Assembly (NCBI GenBank): GCA_032209605.1
Contig: JASFXZ010000013.1
Span: forward strand, 11,057,901 to 11,121,900
Length of the DNA: 64,000 bases
Reading direction: 5' to 3'
Origin: Mactromeris polynyma
Lineage: Eukaryota; Mollusca; Bivalvia; Venerida; Mactridae
Below, piece after piece: positions 56,951 to 64,000 of the stretch. Position 1 is the stretch's first letter, and every line of letters starts with the position of its first letter. The notes under the pieces were generated by a model. The model ran no database searches. It had not been told where the DNA came from and worked only from the letters and a program-made list of their open reading frames with translations. The position numbers were made by a program, and so were the translations under genes.

Positions 56951-57150
56951 TAACTAGATAGCAAGATAATTCTCGCGATATTTAAGTGGTTAACACGAAA
57001 CAATTCGTAAACGTTATCATGTCAACTGGTGGCAGTAATATGCCACCATATTAACTAGATAGCTAGATAATTATCGCGATAATTAAGTGGTTAACACGAA
57101 ACAATTTGCGAACGTAATCATGTTAAGTGATGGCAGTAATAAGCAACCAT
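56951..57150. repeat. ~101-bp tandem duplication
   Basis: TAACTAGATAGCAAGATAAT at 56951 recurs as TAACTAGATAGCTAGATAAT at 57052, continuing through GGTTAACACGAAACAATT and GGCAGTAATA. A related fragment is at 15370-15420. Confidence 0.7.
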
Positions 57151-57364
57151 ACGTACTTTATGTGTCTCAATATAATACTAGGAAAAGTGATTGTCATTCA
57201 GTACCTTCTTTCAAACACGGCATTGAAGAAAAGCAATTCATACGCATTATTATGTATGTTTGCTATTAAATAAAACATCCAATGATATCATCATGTTACT
57301 GCAGGTCGTTTACAAGGCAAAACTGTTTCGACTTGTGTTTTCAATTTCAGGAACATTTGAGCCT

Positions 57365-57640
57365 ATTGTTGCTAGCTCCGTGATGTATTCCATCCATTAA
57401 CCACCCCTCTGTTTGTCCTCCTTAAATATCCTCAGTTGTCCTTTATGGTCCACAGAGGCCATAACTTGTGCCCCTGTTTCCTAGCGTACTTACCCATGTA
57501 CCTCCTCATTGCCTGATGTTTTATGGACTATCGTTTTCCCGGATATCCCAGATCTGTCACGGTGGAGATGCATTGTCTTGGGTATGTGGCGTTTCCTGTA
57601 GCAACTTATTCTCTCTTCCATTAATGTGTAATTTCGACCT
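57365..57640 (+). repeat. Dispersed repeat J, copy 2
   Basis: Diverged copy of 54720-54990, ending GTAGCAACTTATTCTCTCTT. It lies about 350 bp before the PAN-like gene's start. Confidence 0.55.
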
Positions 57641-57986
57641 ACCCAATCTCCTGATAAATATTATGCCGACTTTGCCGCCGTTTGTGTGATATTTTCAAAG
57701 AAATTGATATTTAGAATAATAACACTGATCATTTTAATAATATTCTGGGATTTATTGACACAGAGTGGCAGACAATACATGCACTAGTTTTAGTTTTACG
57801 TTTGCGCAAATCCACAATTATGTTTGTTCCAGCCAAGATCGATATATAGCATGCATGTTTTATTAAATACACCACAAAGCATGCATGGAAGCATCGAACT
57901 GTGGGCTAGATGTTATACCATAGGTGTACACAGATTTAATAATTTGTCAGTTGTTTCCCAGCTATCGAAGAGAAACTACTTGGATC

Positions 57987-58271
57987 ATGTTGGTCATAAA
58001 AAAGTTCATGATCCTCATGCATTTCGGTTTAGCTTTTGGAGCAAATCGTAAATATTCTTTCAGCATAAAAAACGTATGTTATCAGCTATACAATGACGTT
58101 ATCCGCGACGTCTATGGCATCATGTCTCCTACAGCATGTTCGATTCTTTGCGCCGAAGACAATTGCTGTTCAGTCTTGTTCGATGAAAGGACTCAACGAT
58201 GTATCACATATTCTGTCTTTGCAAGAAGCACATTGACTGGATGTGAATGGAAGTATGCAGAAATTGACTTG
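57987..58271 (+). CDS. PAN-like protein exon 1: signal peptide and first cysteine segment
   Basis: Residues 1-95. The hydrophobic start is followed by NRKYSFSIKNVCYQLYND and SPTACSILCAEDNCCSVLF, then ERTQRCITY and GCEWKYAEIDL. Donor GTGAGT at 58272, phase 0. The C-x3-C-x4-CC cluster is the core of a PAN/apple-type fold. Confidence 0.75.
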
Positions 58272-60371
58272 GTGAGTACACATATCTAAGTTTACTTAAA
58301 AACCACCTCGCATTGATATAGTATTTTGTTGTGAATAGAAATTGACCTTTATCTTCAGCTTTTATTTTCCAAAGTTTCTGTCGTTATTCTCGAGATATAT
58401 AAGTATGTATTATGAACAGAGACATTTTGTGTAATCAAGAAACTCCGTAATTGGATTTGACGAAGGTTCTTTGCGTTTAACATCATTTACATCATGTATG
58501 TCGACATAAACATATACAGTTATGTCCGTATGTCCCTCACCGTCGCTTGTTCGATTAGTTTCTTCGACATTTATGATCTGTCAGACCACAAATATTAATA
58601 CATCGGTAAATTCTCAAATCTGTTTACTATAAAAGGTATAAAAATATGAAATTTAAGTACTGAATGAAGAAGTTTAAGCGTGAATGCCACAATTGGGTGG
58701 CCACCCTAAAAGTACTAGGAGACATAACAATACACATACACGTAAACATTAATGAAATCAAAACGTACACACGACATAAACATAATTGATGGTTGAACTT
58801 GCATCATATATCAGTATTATATTAGCATGCCTTCAATCATTACATCACTATTGGCATTTAAAGATCCGATTACTTTAATAGATACGAAACTACACCAAAC
58901 ATGACAAGAATAATAAGACTCGGAAACTTATAATTATAATTGTGATGCTATATTTTAAACAATGAATAATCTATGATATAAAAAGTATTAACATTTTTGA
59001 GGATTATTGGTAATAACTTTGTATCCTCAAGATAACTTTTACTATGAAAATATTGTACATGTATTTCTGTTTTTTACATATTCAACGAAACAAAATGGCA
59101 TAATGATATAATATAACATGTTATTATACATGCATATGGTTTCAAAATAGAAAAATCAACATTATCAACTAATAACATTAAAATCATATGTATATCAAGT
59201 TTTCCAAATATTTGTAAATGACTTGAATAAAATGTTATCATTAAAGGAATATAATTATAAAATGTTCGATATACAGGTATTTACACTATTGTGTTTATGC
59301 CGAGATCGATATACAACAGTGGACGTATTTTGAACTTCTACAGTGAACACTTTTGTTTTCAGGACATGTGTAGAGGTCCTAGGCCGTACACGCCATCCGC
59401 TCCTAACCAATGTGATCCTGGTTACAGTTACGGCGCTTTAGACAACAAGTGTCGCATTGGTAAGTATGGTCGTCTATCTTCATACCCCATACTTTGAATA
59501 CAAATTGGTGTAATGTCTAATAATAGTATAACCGTAAGGAAAGTCGTTTTAAACGCAAAAGTCATCAGTTTATTGGTCTTTCAAATTACAGTTTTACGCA
59601 GTCCATTTGCGAGCAATTAATACCTTAAACTTTGATATCTAATGCGATAATATTAACTGCAGCAAACCAGTAATATTGCAAATAAATGCCTTTGCTTGCG
59701 GGCAGTATTTTTGCCTGAGTCCAGTGAATCTATACCAAATATGTATCACGTGTCCAAAGCATGCAATAAAACATGTCCAACGGCTTACATGAGGTAACGG
59801 AGAAACAGCGACTATTGATGTAACTTTATACAAGGTGTTGGGTTTATCCAATGTTTGCTGATTTGGTCATATTAGGTTGAACAGCAATATGTTATAGTCC
59901 AATTAATAATTGCATTTAAGTGGACCTCAGCCGTAGGTTAGTGTTCAAAAATCATTTAAAAGCCATATTTTCGGCGTGTAAGTCCTTGTCCAAATAATAC
60001 GTCTATACAATGTTTATTATTTCTATTATAGATGACATTGTAACTTTAAATATCGAGTGTATTTGTATATCTGGTTTATACCTGTGATATAAAAAACAAC
60101 TGATTTGACCATTTCAGAATGTGTGTCGTACGGTTCGACATATGGAATATTTTATGGATACGTTATACCTGGTTACAACAATCGCGCGATAACTGGAAGT
60201 TCTGAACAAGCATGCAAGGATGCGTGTACTGCTGAGACTACGTTTGAATGCCGCACTCTAGAACTGAATATTTTTGGACTGTGTACATTGTCAATAGAGA
60301 CTGCACTGACACAACCTAACAGCTACTCCCAAGATTCAATTGTCACACTGTGGCAAAGAAATTGTGCTTAA
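57987..60371 (+). CDS. Small secreted PAN/apple-like cysteine-rich protein (3 exons)
   Basis: Exons 57987-58271, 59363-59459 and 60118-60371 join in phase into 211 aa. The start MLVIKKFMILMHFGLAFGA looks like a signal peptide. Segment 1 (about 30-90) has cysteines in the order C-x16-C-x3-C-x4-CC-x10-C. Exon 2 is a short proline/cysteine linker (CRGPRPYTPSAPNQC). Segment 2 (about 130-211) has C...C-x3-C...FECRT...C, the usual PAN spacing. PAN domains mediate protein or sugar binding in secreted and surface proteins; the ligand here is unknown. The frame stays open upstream to an ATG at 57924 and an acceptor-like TTGTTCCAG ends near 57831, so the start is not certain. Confidence 0.75.
58272..59362 (+). 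other. Intron 1 of the PAN-like gene
   Basis: AT-rich without recognisable repeats. Just before exon 2, GAGATCGATATACAACA (59300) echoes AAGATCGATATATAGCA (57834) ahead of exon 1, hinting that the two regions share an origin. Confidence 0.5.
59363..59459 (+). CDS. PAN-like protein exon 2: linker
   Basis: 32 codons plus one base. DMCRGPRPYTPSAPNQCDPG then YSYGALDNKCRI. Acceptor TTTTGTTTTCAG, donor GTAAGT. Three cysteines in a short P/G/Y-rich piece, resembling a minimal disulfide-bonded linker. Confidence 0.77.
60118..60371 (+). CDS. PAN-like protein exon 3: second PAN segment and stop
   Basis: Encodes ECVSYGSTYGIFYGYVIPGY, then SSEQACKDACTAETTFECRT and ELNIFGLCTLS, ending LWQRNCA and TAA. 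C-x3-C-x7-C-R followed by a later C-x-L-S is the PAN_1 pattern. Acceptor CATTTCAG in correct phase. A poly(A)-like AATAAA lies at 60577-60582. Confidence 0.8.
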
Positions 60372-61612
60372 CATGGAGCTACAGTAATGCACAAGTTCTA
60401 ACATTGGTCTTGAACGGATTCGGATAAACATTTATTGGCGTGTAGTATTAACTAACGTGCATTTGATTTTCAATCTTTATAATATGTTATAAGACTTTAT
60501 ATTCAGATATTGAAAGTGTCACATTTGCATAAAATAAGTTATATTATCATCTAAAATCTCTTTTTGAATATAAAGTAATAAATGACTCAAGTAGTGCATT
60601 GAATGAGAAATGAAATAATCTTTCAAACAATTAAAGTAACATATAATATCCTCTAATGAATATAAAAGAGGTTAATTTAGTAACAATCTGTCATACTATA
60701 ATATATGTGGACGAACTTTATTTGATTACAATAGTTACGGATACAACCGTTTGATTATGTAGAAAGAGCTTTCTTCTTGTGTTTTGTTATATTATGCTAA
60801 TCAAATTTCGTCCGTTTATAAACATGTTACCAATTATAAACTTATAACCTGGTATGGAGTAATAATTTTACATTCTGAAAATGGACTCCACATGATGTTT
60901 TGCATTTTGTCCAGAAAGAAAATATTTCAATACAACAATGTTTTGGTCTTTATCATATTTGTAACAAGTAAAACTGTTGGTAACATTTCATTTCTAGTGT
61001 GGTGTATCAGTGGACAGAAAGAATTGAACACTATTTATAACATAACATACGGACGGTGTAGAGTGGTAATAACACATGGATTATATTCGAGAATTCATTA
61101 GTGAAATAACAACTCACGTGCGTGACGTCACAACAAAACAGGCGTGACGTAGACGCGCTCAAATGATGTTGACATTGTTAAATATATTTTTCATTGAAAA
61201 GTATTGTCTAGTTAATTTGAATATGTTCAGTGATATAATCATTTAAACTCTTATTTAGTGGTTGAAAAATAAATCTAGATCTAGAGTCTTTTTGTTGCGT
61301 CAGCTTTTGTTTTCCAAACACGGAAATACACACGCCATAATCTGGGACCAATATGTCCCAGCCATAATTTAATGGCACATATGGAGGTCATGGAAATGTT
61401 TTGACGAAAATCATTTCTTCTTTTGTCATATATAGAATCTTACATTCGTAGTCATTTTTATTGGCTTTATAAAACTCGTCATCTAACCCCGATAAAACTC
61501 GACGAAGCATCGTTTTTATCATTTTTAAAACGTTCTAGAAAAATGACCACTCATGTTAGATCCTCTATTTACAAAAATGTATTATATACCCGACAAAATC
61601 AGGTAGAACAAG

Positions 61613-61915
61613 AAATACTTTGAAAAAAGATGGTCGGTGCAATTTGATGGTTCAGATTTGTTGTGCAACATAAAAAATGGCGAGATATTACGATTGCTGG
61701 TCACTGCAGATCGAAAATAGATTTCGGTAAACTCACCGAAATTCAGTGGATTTCGGTAAACTAACAAACCCCTCATCGAAAGATTAACCAATCCGTGTCA
61801 TTGTTTCAAACGTTGTTTGGTTGCAAAGTTGGTTTTGTGGTTAACGTAAGATTAGATTAGCCTACTCAACACTGATAAGCAAATAGCAAAGCCATGTAAG
61901 TACGGCTTGTATAAG
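61613..61915 (+). repeat. Dispersed repeat F, copy 3
   Basis: ACTTTGAAAAAAGATGGTCG to GCCATGTAAGTACGGCTTG. A partial fourth copy (right half, TTGCCTTGGTGGTTAACGTA onward) is at 34690-34785. Confidence 0.65.
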
Positions 61916-63719
61916 ATATAAATAGAAACGTTCGAAAGTAATTAGGCTTTTGAATTGAACAGTTACTATACCACGGCTGATAAGGGTTTATGCACCGATG
62001 CATCATTTCTAAGTGTGTGTTTGCGTGCGTGCGTGCGTGCGTGTTTGTGAAGTGGGAATTATCGACATCTGGGGATTTCACCGTTTCTCTACAGAAACGT
62101 AATATCATCGATAGAACGACGAACGTCAGTACATACATAACATGACCTACATATTAATCCAGTACATAAATAACATGCACTACATATTAGTCCAGTACAT
62201 AAAAGTATCTTGAACAAATGTATAACCGTGTACCTCGTAAGTGATATAATTGCAAAGGGAAAACTAATTAGTTACTATCAATAGGTCTTGATGAAACATT
62301 GTAGCTATTTATTGAAAAATAAAAGGTAAAATAGCCCTGTAGCTGGGACTAAACTGAGTTTTCTTGAAATGATTATTCCTTTTATTTTTTTGCAATTTTG
62401 CTACAACGTAATTAAAGTGAAAAGACAAAAGACAGAATACGAAAAAGAGTCAAAATACGTTATTCGGACAACAACCAAACACATAGTTACTAAAAGACAA
62501 GGCGATAAATACACAATCAAATACTTATTTGCCAAACATCTATTACACAGAATTAACAAGGGATATTATTCGAAATCGAAAACAGAACCATCTCCCTCTA
62601 GATCCCTGATGGCATTGTGGATATATTAACTGTTGCTTACATATAACACACATATATTAACTTGACATATCTGACAACATCAGGCTCCGTGTTCACAAAG
62701 AATAATTTTTTAGGATCAAGATCTAGTATTGTTTCTACCAAACTATGAAAAATATGTTATGGATGTGGGAATTTAAACGTGTGTATACGTATGAAATATA
62801 AATGACTTGGTATCATGTATTGGTGGTCATTTTCGGAATTTTGGGTTCGTATTTCATCAATCAATTACAATCGACATAATTCATAATTTATTTCAAAATC
62901 CAATAAGCCTCGCGCCCCTTGAGGACAAGATATTTGCAAATACTTGTATGTACAGGATAATGCAAAGATATACCGTTGCGGAGAAGATACATTTACATTA
63001 AATTAAACATTGTGTCGACCAAATGACACTTTTTATAGAAGCATCAACAGTTACTGTTTACAAAAGTTACAATAATACAGAAATAAAGGAAGTTACAACC
63101 AAGATATTAAAAGTAGCTACATAATATTGTAATAACAATGATAGTACAAACGTGTCATGACACAATGAACAATATTCATAACACGTTGCGTCCAACAAGG
63201 CTTTTGAAACGAACGTGGTCTGTAACAAATAATATTGGGTCTCGCTAGATCAGGTATAATAATCATTTCCAAGGCCATATCATGCCAAAAATCTAGTCGC
63301 ATATGTGTAAACCATACGTGTCTAGCGTGATGCACCTGGATTCCCTACAATTTGTCATTTTGAATTTCACTATTGTTGGAGGTTACATAGTCTGTCCAAT
63401 AACCCCGAAGAATGAAATCTAGGGGGGATTCATTGGTATGAACCAAAGCAATGCCGAGTACTATAAACGGAAAAAGGCCTAAGAAACTAATGACGTCACA
63501 TTGACAAAACATAGGTCGTGGGTTCGAAACACACAGGGATAACTTATTATTTTCCAAAAATTATAAATAATACTTTTATTCTAGGCAGTCGTACATAAGA
63601 CAGGTAGTGTATCGGTTTACGAGACATGTTTTGAATACTTATTGAATACAATTAGATATTGCAAATCACATGAGTACATGTGCACCATATTTTCATTTAC
63701 TTTTCAAGTTTACAAATAC
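61916..63719. other. Right-end intergenic DNA
   Basis: GCGT microsatellite near 62.0 kb; a possible decayed B box (GGGTTCGAAACACAC) at about 63520 next to a 70-codon minus-strand ORF. No gene called. Confidence 0.4.
62014..62048. repeat. GCGT microsatellite
   Basis: GTGTGTGTTTGCGTGCGTGC and on; about six GCGT units. Intergenic. Confidence 0.85.
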
Positions 63720-63800
63720 AGTAGACATTGTATTAAGTGACCACTCAAGGGACAGCCAAAAAGTGGTCGCTTAATAAAATGATCTCTAAATATCGACACA
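63720..63800 (+). repeat. Fragment resembling a mariner-type element end
   Basis: ACAGTAGACATTGTATTAAG, then GACCACTCAAGGGAC and GTGGTCGCTTAATA, like the inverted start of a mariner-type MITE. The matching right end is not in view. Confidence 0.4.
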
Positions 63801-64000
63801 TTAAATAAAAGTTAAGTACAAATGAATGTCCAACTGAACAATCAAAACGAATAAATACCATCATGTTTCCATTCAAATTTATCTATGTTGTGAAACAATG
63901 TTCATGTACTTATAGGTGTAGTTGCCTCGTGCATAAATTCAAACATTATCTTACCACACACGCGAAAGTAAAAGGCAAACCAATGAAACGCACATTTACA

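Noticed and set aside
62369..62629. 86-codon plus-strand ORF rich in K and Y
   Set aside because: Low-complexity composition from AT-rich DNA, with no family resemblance or flanking exons.

Overview
This is an AT-rich nuclear window from an animal. Every convincing gene is split into short GT/AG exons. The gene families are animal ones, and the repeats fit a lophotrochozoan, most likely a bivalve mollusc: a tRNA-derived SINE ending in an AAAC-type tail, many short palindromic MITE-like elements, and very large intronic minisatellites. The species call is an inference. I see no bacterial, viral or organellar sequence.

Layout. (1) 2.7-11.0 kb, minus strand: a seven-exon homeobox gene of the anomalous homeobox (ANHX) type. 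It encodes a SIX-like N-terminal domain, a homeodomain with a TALE-like loop, and a long disordered tail, about 902 aa in all. (2) 12.0-17.4 kb, minus strand: five exons of a small protein with a mannose-6-phosphate-receptor-homology (MRH) type domain and a hydrophobic C-terminus. Its 5' exon(s) were not found. (3) 20.7-40.0 kb, minus strand, with untranslated exon(s) probably near 45.4-45.7 kb: a complete SLC28 / concentrative nucleoside transporter gene. It has 13 coding exons that join in frame into about 678 aa and carries the family signature NEFVAY. (4) 58.0-60.4 kb, plus strand: a three-exon gene for a small secreted protein with two PAN/apple-like cysteine-rich segments. The rest is repeat or plain intergenic/intronic DNA.

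The most distinctive content is the repeat fraction. At least ten families of short inverted-repeat elements are present in two or more copies, or as one clear foldback. Several carry a minisatellite inside them. One palindromic family (ends reading roughly CACAGGAGATTGTCACGAG) appears seven times. In three copies a different part of the palindrome has been amplified: the left arm over about 1.6 kb, the right arm plus loop over about 2.2 kb, and the right arm over about 0.15 kb. Three other elements (at 13.2, 40.1 and 41.5 kb) look like further MITE-hosted arrays. Together with 49-, 51- and 59-bp arrays, this makes the introns of the transporter gene mostly tandem repeat.

The genes show no operon-like relationship. 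The three minus-strand genes are simply consecutive and co-oriented. Exon boundaries were placed by hand from splice signals and phase continuity; first exons, UTRs and promoters are the least certain parts.
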